Positions 1 through 9,000 of a DNA stretch of 64,000 bases are shown piece after piece. The stretch's first letter is position 1. Every line of letters starts with the position of its first letter. The stretch covers positions 372,001 to 436,000 of the forward strand of contig NC_007802.1 in assembly GCF_000013565.1 (NCBI RefSeq), written 5' to 3'. Position numbers and translations under genes: made by a program. This DNA comes from Jannaschia sp. CCS1. GTDB lineage: Bacteria > Pseudomonadota > Alphaproteobacteria > Rhodobacterales > Rhodobacteraceae. The notes beneath the pieces were generated by a model, which worked only from the letters and a program-made list of their open reading frames with translations, ran no database searches and was not told where the DNA came from.

Positions 1-1
1 C

Positions 2-832
2 TGGGGTCGCCTGCCCGATGAAGGCGCGATGGCGCGGTTGCTGGACGCCGCGCGCAGCTTCTGGTCGGTCCCCGATGGGGTGGAGGTCATTGCCGCCGCC
101 GGGGCCTCTCCGCTGATCGCGCGGATGCCGGATATGACGGCCTTCTCGGGCGCGTATATCCCGGTGCCCACCTATAACGAATACGCGGCGGCCTTTGCGG
201 CGCGGGGGCGGCTGAACGACCCGCTGAACCCCCAAAATCCCGTGCATGTCTACGTACATCCCAACAATCCTGATGGGCGCATGTGGCCGGGATCGGTCAT
301 TGGCGGGCGGCCCCTGACGATCATCGACGAAAGTTTCTGCGATACCGTCCCGGACAAGACCCACATGGCCCGCGCGGCAGAGCCCGGGGTGATTATCCTC
401 AAGAGTTTCGGCAAATTCTGGGGTCTCGCGGGCCTGCGCCTTGGGTTCGCGATTGCAGCGCCCGAGACGTTTGCGCGGTCGTCGTCATCCGCGTCGTTGC
501 AGGAGCTGATGGGGCCGTGGTCCGTCTCCGGCCCCGCGCTGGAGATCGGGGCGCGTGCCTTGCAGGACCACGCCTGGGCCGAGGCGACGCGGGTGCGTCT
601 GGGTCACGATGCCGCCCGGCTCGATGATATGCTGCTATCCGCTGGGGCGGAGATCGTGGGCGGCACGACGCTGTTTCGCACCTATGCATGGGAGCAGGGG
701 GCAGAGGTCTGGCAAAAACGTCTGGCCGAGCATCGCATCTGGTCACGCATTTTCCCCTATTCCACCAATTGGATGCGCCTGGGTCTTCCCGCCACGGATG
801 AGGATTGGGCGCGCCTGGACGCGGCCCTTTGA
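2..832 (+). CDS. cobC: Threonine-phosphate decarboxylase CobC, 5' end cut by window
   Basis: A PLP-dependent class I/II aminotransferase-fold enzyme that should decarboxylate L-threonine O-3-phosphate to (R)-1-aminopropan-2-yl phosphate, the aminopropanol arm of cobalamin. The frame is open to the window edge (W-G-R-L-P-D-E-G-A precedes the first ATG at 29), so the gene starts upstream. Visible signatures are HPNNPDGR near residue 86, DESF near 109, and the PLP lysine in SFGKFWGLAGLRLG (about Lys138 of the visible part). The stop overlaps the TTG proposed for cobD, which supports a cobalamin pair. A histidinol-phosphate aminotransferase is the alternative; the cobD neighbour favours CobC. Confidence 0.88.
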   Translation, partial: WGRLPDEGAMARLLDAARSFWSVPDGVEVIAAAGASPLIARMPDMTAFSGAYIPVPTYNEYAAAFAARGRLNDPLNPQNPVHVYVHPNNPDGRMWPGSVIGGRPLTIIDESFCDTVPDKTHMARAAEPGVIILKSFGKFWGLAGLRLGFAIAAPETFARSSSSASLQELMGPWSVSGPALEIGARALQDHAWAEATRVRLGHDAARLDDMLLSAGAEIVGGTTLFRTYAWEQGAEVWQKRLAEHRIWSRIFPYSTNWMRLGLPATDEDWARLDAAL

Positions 833-1788
833 TCGCCACCGCTGGGTTGCTGTTTGCTGCGATGATCCTGGATGCGCTGGTGGGCGAGCCCCGGTGGCTG
901 TGGTCCCGGATCCCGCATCCGATCGTGCTGATGGGGCGGTTGATCGACTGGTGCGATGCCACGTTCAATCGCGGGGCGCAGCGGCTCAACGGGGGTCTGG
1001 TCATGGCAGCACTTGGCCTGAGCGCATTGGGGTTGGGTTGGGTCATTGCCGCCCTGCCGCTCGGGTGGCTGTGGCAAATCCTGATCGCCGCGGTTTTGCT
1101 GGCGCAGAGGTCTTTGGTGGACCATGTGGCGGCGGTCGCTGTCGGTCTCCGCCGGTCGCTGGCGGACGGCAAGCGCGCCGTTGCGATGATCGTCGGGCGC
1201 GACACCGGGCCATTGGATGACGCCGCCGTGGCCCGCGCCGCGATTGAGAGTGCGGCAGAGAACATGTCCGATGGTGTCGTCGCGCCCGCATTCTGGTTTC
1301 TGGTCGGCGGGCTGCCCGGGTTATTGTTGTATAAGATCACGAACACGGCGGATTCGATGATCGGCCATCGCACGCCCCGGCACGAGGCCTTCGGATGGGC
1401 GGCGGCGCGGTTCGATGACGTGTTGAACTATGTCCCCGCGCGGCTGACGGCCTTGTTGATCGCACTCACCCACGGGTTTGACGCGCTGCGCTGTGCCTAT
1501 CGCGACGGTCCCAAACATCGGTCGGTGAATGCGGGCTGGCCGGAGGCGGCGATGGCCTCCGCCCTCGGTCTGTCCTTGTCGGGCTCGCGCGCCTATGGCG
1601 GGGAGATGACAGAGGATCCGGCCCTGAACGCGACCGGGTCACGCGATGCCACCCCCGGCGATATAAAAGCGGCGATCCGCGTTCTGTGGCGCGTCTGGTG
1701 GGCGATGCTTGGCGGCAGCGTCATCTGCATCCTTCTCGGCGGGTGGGGGGCGCTGCTTCTTGCCACGGTTTTGCTTGCGCTCATCTGA
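829..1788 (+). CDS. cobD: Adenosylcobinamide-phosphate synthase CobD/CbiB
   Basis: An integral inner-membrane enzyme that joins the aminopropanol phosphate made by CobC to adenosylcobyric acid. The protein is about 319 aa with several hydrophobic segments and the family start LDALVGEPRW...HPIVLMGRLI; the central GRDT and AAIESAAENMSDGVVAP motifs are conserved, as is NTADSMIGHR. I chose the TTG at 829, which overlaps the cobC stop in TTGA and gives the usual short hydrophobic N-terminus. An ATG at 862 is possible but would trim the first membrane segment; a TTG at 805 would lie well inside cobC. Translation is probably coupled to cobC. Confidence 0.9.
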   Translation: MIATAGLLFAAMILDALVGEPRWLWSRIPHPIVLMGRLIDWCDATFNRGAQRLNGGLVMAALGLSALGLGWVIAALPLGWLWQILIAAVLLAQRSLVDHVAAVAVGLRRSLADGKRAVAMIVGRDTGPLDDAAVARAAIESAAENMSDGVVAPAFWFLVGGLPGLLLYKITNTADSMIGHRTPRHEAFGWAAARFDDVLNYVPARLTALLIALTHGFDALRCAYRDGPKHRSVNAGWPEAAMASALGLSLSGSRAYGGEMTEDPALNATGSRDATPGDIKAAIRVLWRVWWAMLGGSVICILLGGWGALLLATVLLALI

Positions 1789-1854
1789 ACGGTTGCGAGC
1801 CGCGCCAACCACGCTAATCTCCCCCAAATCCATAAGTTATGAGGTTGTCCCCCC

Positions 1855-3027
1855 ATGCGTTTTCTCGCCCCGCTTCTTTTGTCTCTTTCCATCGGCACGG
1901 CCGCCCATGCGCAGCAATGCGGCGGCGATTTCAACCAGTTTGTTCAGGGCCTGCGGGCGGAAGCCGCAGAGCGGGGCCATAGTCAGGAGGCTATCGACGG
2001 CTTCTTCCGCCACGCCAGCTATTATCAGCGCGCTCTGGATGCGGACCGGCGTCAGGGCATCTTCACCGTGCCCTTCACCGATTTCGCCCGCCGTCTGATC
2101 AGTCAGGGCCGCATGGACAATGGACGGCGCAACGCCGATCGTCAGGCCGCCACCTTCGCCGAGATTGAGCGGCGTTTCGGCGTATCCCAGGGCATTCTTC
2201 TGGCCTTCTGGGCGTTCGAGACGGATTACGGCGCGTTTCAGGGCGATTACAACACGCTCGACAGCCTCGTGACCCTCGCCCACGATTGCCGCCGGCCCGA
2301 GCTGTTCCGCCCCGAAGTGTTCGGCGCTCTGGAATTGTACGAGATGGGCGATTTCGACCCGGTGAACACCCAAGGCGCCTGGGCCGGGGAAATCGGCATG
2401 GTCCAGATGCTGCCCGAAGATATCGTCGCCCACGGCATTGACGGCGACGGCGACGGCCACGTCTACCTGCAAACCTCCGCGCCCGATGCGCTGATGTCGG
2501 GTGCCAACATCCTCTCGTCCCTCGGCTGGCGTCCCGGTGAGCCCTGGCTCGTCGAAATCACCGTTCCGCAGGATCTGGACTGGTATCAGACCGGCATCCA
2601 CACCACCCGCTCCGTCGCCGACTGGCAGGCCGATGGTGTGGCGGGTCGCTCGGGCGCCCTGCCGATGCCAAACGCCCAGGCCTCGATCGTCCTGCCCCAA
2701 GGCCGCAATGGCCCCGCCTTCATGGCCTACCAGAACTTCAACGTCCTCTTTGAATGGAACCAGTCCTTCACCTACGTCCTGACCGCCGCCTATTTCGCAA
2801 CCCGTCTGGAAGGTGCGCCGGTGTTTGACGCGCGCAACCCGGAACCGGGCCTGGGCGGGGACCAGATGCGCCGCCTCCAGACCGCCCTCCAGGCGCGGGG
2901 CTATGACGTGGGGCGCATCGACGGCATCCTCGGCGCTGGCACCCGGGCCGCCGTGCGGGAAGAACAGCGCCGCCTGGGCCTGCCCGCCGATGCCTGGCCC
3001 ACCAGCGCCCTGTTAAACGCGCTGTAA
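1855..3027 (+). CDS. MltB-family lytic murein transglycosylase with C-terminal peptidoglycan-binding domain
   Basis: A periplasmic enzyme predicted to cleave the MurNAc-GlcNAc bond of peptidoglycan with formation of the 1,6-anhydro product. Residues 1-19 form a signal peptide ending AHA-Q. The catalytic domain covers about 25-310; Glu122 in FWAFETDYG matches the catalytic glutamate of MltB, and the GEIGMVQMLPEDIVAHGIDG stretch is typical of the family. Residues about 335-390 (RRLQTALQARGYDVGRIDG, then GAGTRAAV) form a PG_binding_1 domain. There is no lipobox, so it is soluble rather than a lipoprotein like E. coli MltB. It stands alone, 66 bp after cobD. Confidence 0.9.
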   Translation: MRFLAPLLLSLSIGTAAHAQQCGGDFNQFVQGLRAEAAERGHSQEAIDGFFRHASYYQRALDADRRQGIFTVPFTDFARRLISQGRMDNGRRNADRQAATFAEIERRFGVSQGILLAFWAFETDYGAFQGDYNTLDSLVTLAHDCRRPELFRPEVFGALELYEMGDFDPVNTQGAWAGEIGMVQMLPEDIVAHGIDGDGDGHVYLQTSAPDALMSGANILSSLGWRPGEPWLVEITVPQDLDWYQTGIHTTRSVADWQADGVAGRSGALPMPNAQASIVLPQGRNGPAFMAYQNFNVLFEWNQSFTYVLTAAYFATRLEGAPVFDARNPEPGLGGDQMRRLQTALQARGYDVGRIDGILGAGTRAAVREEQRRLGLPADAWPTSALLNAL

Positions 3028-3049
3028 TCTTCAATACCGCGCAATTTGT

Positions 3050-3074
3050 CCGAAAACCGGTTCCCACTTTTCGG
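3050..3074. repeat. Alphaproteobacterial intergenic inverted element (CCGAAAA...TTTTCGG)
   Basis: A 25-bp element with 7-bp arms CCGAAAA (3050-3056) and TTTTCGG (3068-3074) around the core CCGGTTCCCAC. From memory the same core recurs many times in intergenic regions of rhizobia and other Alphaproteobacteria. It sits 22 bp after the lytic transglycosylase stop. I see only this copy in the window. Function unknown. Confidence 0.6.
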
Positions 3075-3087
3075 ATCGCGCTCTGAA

Positions 3088-3104
3088 TTAACCAGACGCT
3101 AACC
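3088..3104 (+). promoter_or_regulatory. Candidate CtrA-type box upstream of the ParB-like gene
   Basis: The sequence TTAA-N7-CTAACC differs by one base from the CtrA consensus TTAA-N7-TTAAC of Alphaproteobacteria. It lies about 50 bp before the ParB-like start, a plausible promoter position. This is a pattern match only. Confidence 0.3.
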
Positions 3105-3113
3105 AAACCACCC

Positions 3114-3146
3114 GATCCTGCTTGCCCCCCAACCGCAAGCAGGATC
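3114..3146 (+). promoter_or_regulatory. Perfect 12-bp hairpin that contains the ribosome binding site of the ParB-like gene
   Basis: The arms GATCCTGCTTGC (3114-3125) and GCAAGCAGGATC (3135-3146) are exact reverse complements around a 9-nt C/A loop. The only Shine-Dalgarno-like sequence for the ATG at 3153, AGGA at 3141-3144 with 8-nt spacing, lies inside the 3' arm. If the leader folds, the site is masked. There is no U-tract, so a terminator is less likely than a translational or protein-binding operator. Confidence 0.65.
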
Positions 3147-3152
3147 GCGCCC

Positions 3153-3998
3153 ATGCACGACATCCACCACATCCCCCTCTCTGACATCGACGCCGATGCC
3201 CTCCCCCGGGACCGCATCTCCCTCGCGCCCTCAGCGCTGTCGGAACTGCAAGCCTCCATCGCGTCCCTCGGCCTCACCCACCCCATTGAGGTCTGGGCCA
3301 AGCACGATCCCTTACCCGACGCGCCCCGCCATGGCCTGATCTCCGGCCTGCGCCGCCTCACCGCCATGCGCGCGCTGGGCCACACCACCATTCCCGCCTT
3401 CATCCGCGCCCCCTCCGACATCGCCGAGGCCATGACCCGTATGGTCGCCGAGAATGAGATCCGCGCCGCCATTTCCCCCTGGGAGAAGGGCCGCCTTGTC
3501 ACCGAAGCGGTGGCTGAGGGCCTCTTCCCCACCTTTGACGCCGCCACCGACAGCCTCTACCGCACGCTCGACCGCCACCGCCGCGCCCGCATCCGTGCCA
3601 TGGCAGACGTCGTGGCCGAGATCGGCGACCACCTGCTCACATCGCCCGAGACCCTCAGTCAGAACCAGATCACCCGCATCGCCTTCGCCCTGCGTGCCGA
3701 CCTCGGCCCCCTCATCACCACCGCCCTGCGCACCTCCAAACAGAAATCCCCCGACGCCCAATGGAAAACCCTCCTGCCGATTTTACTGGAAGCCGAAGAA
3801 ACCGCCCGCACCCCCCGCGCGCCCCTCTACCGTGAAGGCCGCCCCCGCCGCATGGCCCAAGTGCGGTCCAAACTGCACATTAGACGCGAGAGAACCCCCG
3901 ACGGCTGGTCCCTGCGGTTCACAGGCCCAGAGGCGACCGGGCCTTTGATGGAGGACATCATGGACCGCGTGGAAGGGGACTTTGGCCAGACCCGATGA
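3153..3998 (+). CDS. ParB N-terminal-domain protein (orphan, ParB/RepB/Spo0J-like)
   Basis: A 281-aa protein that opens with a ParB/Srx-type domain (about residues 5-105): IPLSDIDADALPRDR, then SALSELQASIASLGL, then the GLISGLRRLTAMRALG box, then AENEIRAAISPWEKGRLV. Residues about 100-190 look like the helix-turn-helix region that follows in ParB and RepB. The C-terminus is basic and ends in a short Trp-rich segment. There is no ParA partner and no 16-bp parS palindrome that I can see, so it is not the main chromosomal parB. Its leader carries the perfect hairpin at 3114-3146, which could be an autoregulatory target. It abuts the foreign TIGR04141 segment. Confidence 0.75.
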   Translation: MHDIHHIPLSDIDADALPRDRISLAPSALSELQASIASLGLTHPIEVWAKHDPLPDAPRHGLISGLRRLTAMRALGHTTIPAFIRAPSDIAEAMTRMVAENEIRAAISPWEKGRLVTEAVAEGLFPTFDAATDSLYRTLDRHRRARIRAMADVVAEIGDHLLTSPETLSQNQITRIAFALRADLGPLITTALRTSKQKSPDAQWKTLLPILLEAEETARTPRAPLYREGRPRRMAQVRSKLHIRRERTPDGWSLRFTGPEATGPLMEDIMDRVEGDFGQTR

Positions 3999-4007
3999 AA
4001 TCGGGTC
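3989..4007 (+). terminator. Hairpin spanning the ParB-like stop codon
   Basis: GACCCGAT (3989-3996), loop GAA, ATCGGGTC (4000-4007): an 8-bp perfect stem with a 3-nt loop that includes the TGA stop (3996-3998). A G-rich run follows rather than a T-tract, so intrinsic termination is uncertain. Confidence 0.4.
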
Positions 4008-4023
4008 GGGGTGCTGGCAAGCT
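4008..4023. repeat. Left candidate end of the AT-rich island (imperfect inverted repeat)
   Basis: GGGGTGCT, GG, CAAGCT. The reverse complement of 6007-6020 reads GGGGTGCT then CAAGCT, identical except for a 2-base gap. The two copies bound the AT-rich segment. No target-site duplication is visible outside them. Confidence 0.35.
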
Positions 4024-4199
4024 CTTTTCAGCAGGAAGAGATGCCAGGAGGGGGGTGAATATCATTTGTGGTATGGGGCCAAATGAGTTCCTGAAACCAG
4101 TGTCACAGGGGTACAAGTGAAGAAACATCAGTGCTTTCGTTGACGTGAGCTCTATGCCTTGTAAGAATATACTTAGGTTTTTCATAAGGTGTATCGGCA

Positions 4200-5846
4200 T
4201 TGGCAAAAACGAGGAGTTATTCTCTTTACCTAGTAAAATCTGATGTGGAAGATTTTGAGGATATTTTTAGTGAAAATGCTAGAGATAAAATTAAAGCTGG
4301 TGACGCTTCCTTAAGTGAATCTAGTGAGCTTGGTGACCAAGCAGTAGTTTACATTTTCCCCGGTCCACCGAAGCCTCCATCATGGCTGTCTGAAGTCACA
4401 ACAGTGTTCCAAGGCATTCCGGCACTTACAAACAGGTCTTCTTGTGCTGTAGTCGTCTTCAAGTATGCCAGTCGTATTTTTGTGACGGCATTTGCGCACG
4501 GTTGGCAATATTTGGACGACTCAAAAATTGAGTCAGACTTTGGTCTAATGGTAGCCATAAATTCTCTTGACGACGCCAAGGTCAAACGCATTGACAGCAG
4601 TCATTTAGGTGAAGCGATGAAGGGGGTATCGCAGTCTGCGTTCCAACGGGATTTGCAGGCTTTCGGCGTAGATGAAGCACTGGACTTGGTCCGTCGTATC
4701 TCTGGTCGAGTCGAGGATGATGATTTCGCAAGCAGCATCTCTGGCGCTACTGGGCTCAAGATTACGCGTGAAATGAACCTTTTCGATCTTCCACAAATTG
4801 CTGAGGAAGCACTCTCGCGTTCAAAGTCTAAGGATTACCGGAATACTGGCTTCTACATCATCGATAAGGTCCGCCCTATACTCGATAGAGTTGTTCTCGC
4901 GACGTTGGACCAAAAGGCGGTAGATGTCATCAAGACTGGTGATGACAACTTTGAACTTTCAATGCCTGGTTGGTCGGACGATGACGTTGTGTACTACGGT
5001 CTCTATGGCCCACGTTTAAGGGGGCGTTTTCCTGATTTGCTGATGTCCAATTATCGGGCTGCGCTGGGCTCAACTGAACTTGCAAAACTGGACGTAAACA
5101 AAATTCAGAAGCATGGAGTTTTGGCGGAATTTAACAATGATGGCGGTGCAAAGAAAAGATGGAGTCTCAAGAAAGCGTTGGTCGGTTCTATCGTAGATAG
5201 CGGTGGGCTCTATGCCATAAGCGAAGGCGAGTGGTACCGCTTAGATGAACAATTTAAGGCGGACGTTGATGCAGGATTTGCAACACTCAAAGAAGGTTGG
5301 TCAAATCCTCCTGAAGTTATCAAAAAAATGGTATCTGATGATGGAAAGAAAACAGGATTTGAGAGCGAGTTTTCCTACAATGAGAGATGCGCCAATAAGT
5401 ATGGCCAAGTCTTACTTGATCAAAGGATACTCACAGTACCAGCGATCCCATATGGCAAGTTTGAAGCCGCTGACCTCCTTGATATTGAAGGTAAACGCCT
5501 CATTCACGTGAAAAAAAGCTCTCGGCAGTCCAGTGTTTTAAGTCACTTCTTTAAGCAGGGTAGTAACTCGGCTCGAATATTGAAAACAATACCAGAGGCT
5601 CGCGAAGCGTTGGTCTCTAAAGTAAGGGATCTGACAGATGACGTGACAGCCGACTCGTTGCAGACGGCCATGGGGGAAGCTATGTCTGGGTGGAAGATAG
5701 AATTCCATATTGTCGATGCTCCCCGCAAAGACGGTACATTTATGATCCCATTCTTTAGTCGGATCACGCTCCGCGATGAAAGCCGCACTTTGAAGGGAAT
5801 GACTTATGGCGTATCTTTGCGTTTCATACCCATGCCCTCGACATAA
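4200..5846 (+). CDS. TIGR04141/DUF6119-type sporadically distributed protein, probable defence gene on an AT-rich island
   Basis: A 548-aa protein that I recognise as the family annotated TIGR04141 or DUF6119, known for patchy distribution and no settled function. The start MAKTRSYSLYLVK and the C-terminal half fit that family. The TTG at 4200 is preceded by AAGGTG with about 8-nt spacing. Residues 390-460 resemble a PD-(D/E)XK nuclease core: an N-terminal helix (YNERCANKYGQVLLDQR), Asp425 in FEAADLL, then LIHVKK with Lys438 and LSHFFKQGSNS. The usual acidic residue before the lysine is His436. No signal peptide or membrane segment is seen. Hand counts of three 60-base rows give 37, 38 and 52% GC, against 68% for a row of smc, so it was probably acquired. 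A role in phage defence is inference. Confidence 0.72.
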   Translation: MAKTRSYSLYLVKSDVEDFEDIFSENARDKIKAGDASLSESSELGDQAVVYIFPGPPKPPSWLSEVTTVFQGIPALTNRSSCAVVVFKYASRIFVTAFAHGWQYLDDSKIESDFGLMVAINSLDDAKVKRIDSSHLGEAMKGVSQSAFQRDLQAFGVDEALDLVRRISGRVEDDDFASSISGATGLKITREMNLFDLPQIAEEALSRSKSKDYRNTGFYIIDKVRPILDRVVLATLDQKAVDVIKTGDDNFELSMPGWSDDDVVYYGLYGPRLRGRFPDLLMSNYRAALGSTELAKLDVNKIQKHGVLAEFNNDGGAKKRWSLKKALVGSIVDSGGLYAISEGEWYRLDEQFKADVDAGFATLKEGWSNPPEVIKKMVSDDGKKTGFESEFSYNERCANKYGQVLLDQRILTVPAIPYGKFEAADLLDIEGKRLIHVKKSSRQSSVLSHFFKQGSNSARILKTIPEAREALVSKVRDLTDDVTADSLQTAMGEAMSGWKIEFHIVDAPRKDGTFMIPFFSRITLRDESRTLKGMTYGVSLRFIPMPST

Positions 5847-6000
5847 CCTTTCAGACGTGAGGTCAAGACCGTTCCACTATCACTGGATGTCTCGCCCAAC
5901 ACCAACCCTCAAACCCCAGTAACCCTCCGCAAATTCACCCGCTCAAACCTCAACAAATCCAAAAAAACGAAAACAAAACGAAAACAACAACTTAACCCCC

Positions 6001-6020
6001 TGCTCAAGCTTGAGCACCCC
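6001..6020. repeat. 16-bp palindrome and right candidate end of the AT-rich island, 3' of smc
   Basis: TGCTCAAGCTTGAGCA (6001-6016) is a perfect palindrome followed by CCCC. It lies 8 bp beyond the smc stop. Read on the minus strand, a 6-bp stem with an AGCT loop followed by a G-run and T-rich sequence could also be a weak smc terminator. Bases 6007-6020 match the island's left end in inverted orientation. Confidence 0.45.
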
Positions 6021-6023
6021 GGA

Positions 6024-9000
6024 TCAGGCCACCAGAGTCTCCGCTACTTTCAGGTCCACGGAGACCAGCTGAGACACCCCCTGCTCCCCCATCGTCACCC
6101 CGAACAGCCGGTCCATGCGGGCCATCGTGACGGCGTGGTGGGTGATCGTCAGGAACCGCGTGTTGGTGCTCCGCGTCATCTCATCGAGCATGTCGCAGAA
6201 CCGGGTCACATTGGCATCATCCAGCGGCGCGTCGACCTCATCGAGCACACAGATCGGCGCAGGGTTGGCCAAGAAGACCCCAAAGATCAGCGCCAGCGCC
6301 GTCAGCGTCTGCTCCCCCCCCGATAGCAGCGACAGGGTCGAGAGTTTCTTGCCCGGCGGCTGACACAGGATCTCCAGCCCCGCTTCCAGCGGATCATCGG
6401 ATTCCACCAGCACCAACCGCGCCTCCCCGCCGCCAAAAAGGTGCGTGAACAGGCGGGAGAAGTTGGTGTTCACCTCGTCAAACGCCTTCAGAAGCCGCTC
6501 CCGCCCTTCCTTGTTCAGCGAGTTGATCCCCGTCCGCAGCTTGGCGATCGCTTCTTCCAGATCGGTCTTTTCGGAGGCCAGCGTGTCGTGTTCGTCCTGC
6601 ACCTCGTGGCTGTCCTCTTCGGCGCGGAGGTTCACGGCGCCAAGGGCATCGCGCTGACGGCGCAGGCGCATGACGTCCTGCTCAATCCGGTCAGCGGGGG
6701 GCATGGGGGCGGGCAGATCGCCAAGGGTGTCCAGCAGCGCCTCCGGCGTCAGCTCCATCTCCTCGGTGATGCGGTCGGCGGCGGTTCGTACGGCTTCCAT
6801 CGCGGCATCACGGCGGGCCTCGGACGCGGCGCGCAGTTCCCGCGCTTCGCCTGCCGCGCGTTCGGTGTCCCGCTCAGCCCCGCTAGCCGCACGGAGGTTC
6901 ATTTCACCCACCGACAGCGCATCGGCAGAGGTCGCCTTGCGTGCCTCGGCTTGCGTGATCTGAATTGCCAATTGCTCTCGCCGCATCGCCACCCGAGCGG
7001 GCTTTTCGCGCGCCTCCGCCAGGGCGGTTTCGGCCTCACCCCGACGCTTTTCCAACTCCGCCAGACGCGACGCGGCGTTGGTCAGGCGGTTCTGCCAATT
7101 GGTGATTTCGGTGCCGATCTTGGCGATGCGCGACACTCGATCCTCACCATCGCGCTTGATCTCATCGAAGGCGGCGCGCTTGGACAACATCGTCATCCGC
7201 GCCGCCTCAACGGTCACTTTGACATCGTCCAGACGGCCGCGTACGGCGTCCAGATCGTCCAGCTCGGCCAGTGCATCCCGGGCCCGGGTCAGCTCCGCGC
7301 GGGCGGTGTCGGCCTCCTCCGCGTGGCGTGATGCGGTCAGGCGAAGGGTCTCCAACTTGCCATCCAACACGCTTTGGTCCGCCTCGGCCCGGGCGGCGGC
7401 GCGGCTGGCCTGGCTCAGCTGCGTTTCGGCATCCCGCCGTGCGGTGCGGGCGGACTTGTCGGCCTCCGTCAGATGGGCCAACCGCTCGGCCAGCGCCTTA
7501 TGGGCGGCCTTCGCATCATCGGCCTTGTCGCGGGCCCGCAGACGTTCTTCCTCCAGTTCCGACAACCGGTTCGCCTGTTCCAACCGACGCGCGGCGGTGG
7601 ACACGGCGTCGGCGGCGGCCACGGCAAATCCGTCCCAGCGCCACAGGTCACCGGCCTTGCTGACAAGGCGCTGGCCGGGCTGAAGCGTCGAGTGCAGACG
7701 CGGCCCGTCGGCGGCGTCGATAATGCCGATATGCGACAGCCTGCGGGCCAACACGTCCGGGGCCTGGGCAACATCCGCAGCCGGTTGTGCGCCTTCGGGC
7801 AGAGGGGCCGCGGCGTCATAGTCCGGCAGATCCGTCCATCCGGTCGCGCCTTCAGTATCCGCCCGCGCGGCCTTCAGGTCATCGGACAGCGCGGCACCGA
7901 TTGCCGCCTCAAACCCAGGCGATACCTTAATTTCATCAAGGACTTGCGTGCCGTCGCCCCGTTCGCGTTCCAGCACGCGGGCCAGGGCTGTAACCTCCGC
8001 ATCCAACGTGCCCGCGCGCCCTTCCGCCTCGGACCGGGCAGAGCGCGCGTCGGTCTCTTTGGCTTGCGCGTCTGCCCGCGCGGTCTCGGTCTCGACCAGC
8101 GTTTCCTCGGCACGCGCGGCAAGGTCGGTGGCGCGGGTCAGGGCATCCGCGGTCTCCTCCGCCTCGCGCTTGAGCGTTTGCAGTCGGTCCGCCGCATCGC
8201 TGGCGGCTTGCTCTGCGGATTGCGCATCGGTTGTGTTGCGGGCCACCGCCTTTTCGGCCTCTCCCATCCGGCGCTGAATGGCCTGGTAACGCGCGGCAAG
8301 GGCGGCAGATTGTTCTGTGAGGTCAGAGAGTTCCGCCTCCTGCCCCGCAAGAACGCTGCGCGCGTCTGTCACTGCATCTCGGGCATCGCCAAGACGCGCA
8401 TCCTGGCCCTTCTGGGCGGTCTGCAATTCGGTGCGTTCCGCCTGCAATCGCGCAACGGTTTCGCCTGCGTCGGAGTTCAGCGCCTCTTCCCGCTCCCGAT
8501 CCTTGTCGATCTGGGTGATCCGGTTCGTCAGCGTCTCCACGGCGGCGGCGGCGCGGTCGGCCTCCGCCTGCAAATTGTCGCGTTCGACCAGCAAACGTTG
8601 GAGAATGGCGGCAGCAATCGTGTCTTCTTCGCGCAGCGGTGGCAGGTCTTCTTCGGCCTGCTCGCGGGCCTCGACGGCGGTGCGGGCCGCGACTTCGGCC
8701 TGGGCGGCAGCGGTCAGACCGTCGCGCAATGCGTCCTCGGCGCGAAGGCGCGCAGCATCGGCGTCGCGCCACCGCACGAACAGCAGGAGCCCTTCGGTCA
8801 GGCGCAGCTCTGTCCCGATCTCGCGATACCGCGCGGCCTGTTTTGCCTGTCTTGCCAAGGTGTTAAGCTGAGACGCCAACTGATCCAACACGTCGTCAAT
8901 TCGCGCCAGATTGGCCTCTGCTCCCTTCAGCTTCAGCTCTGCTTCATGGCGGCGCTGATAGAGGCCCGAGATCCCGGCGGCTTCCTCCAACACCCGCCGA

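Noticed and set aside
29-832. cobC starting at ATG 29
   Set aside because: The frame is open to the window edge with conserved-looking residues, so the gene starts outside.
399-1373. Long open frame on the minus strand antisense to cobC and cobD
   Set aside because: It has no recognisable domain and low-complexity Arg/Pro/Ser composition, as expected from GC3-rich genes read backwards.
4008-6020. Insertion sequence or transposon
   Set aside because: No transposase, resolvase or target duplication; only the candidate inverted ends remain as evidence.
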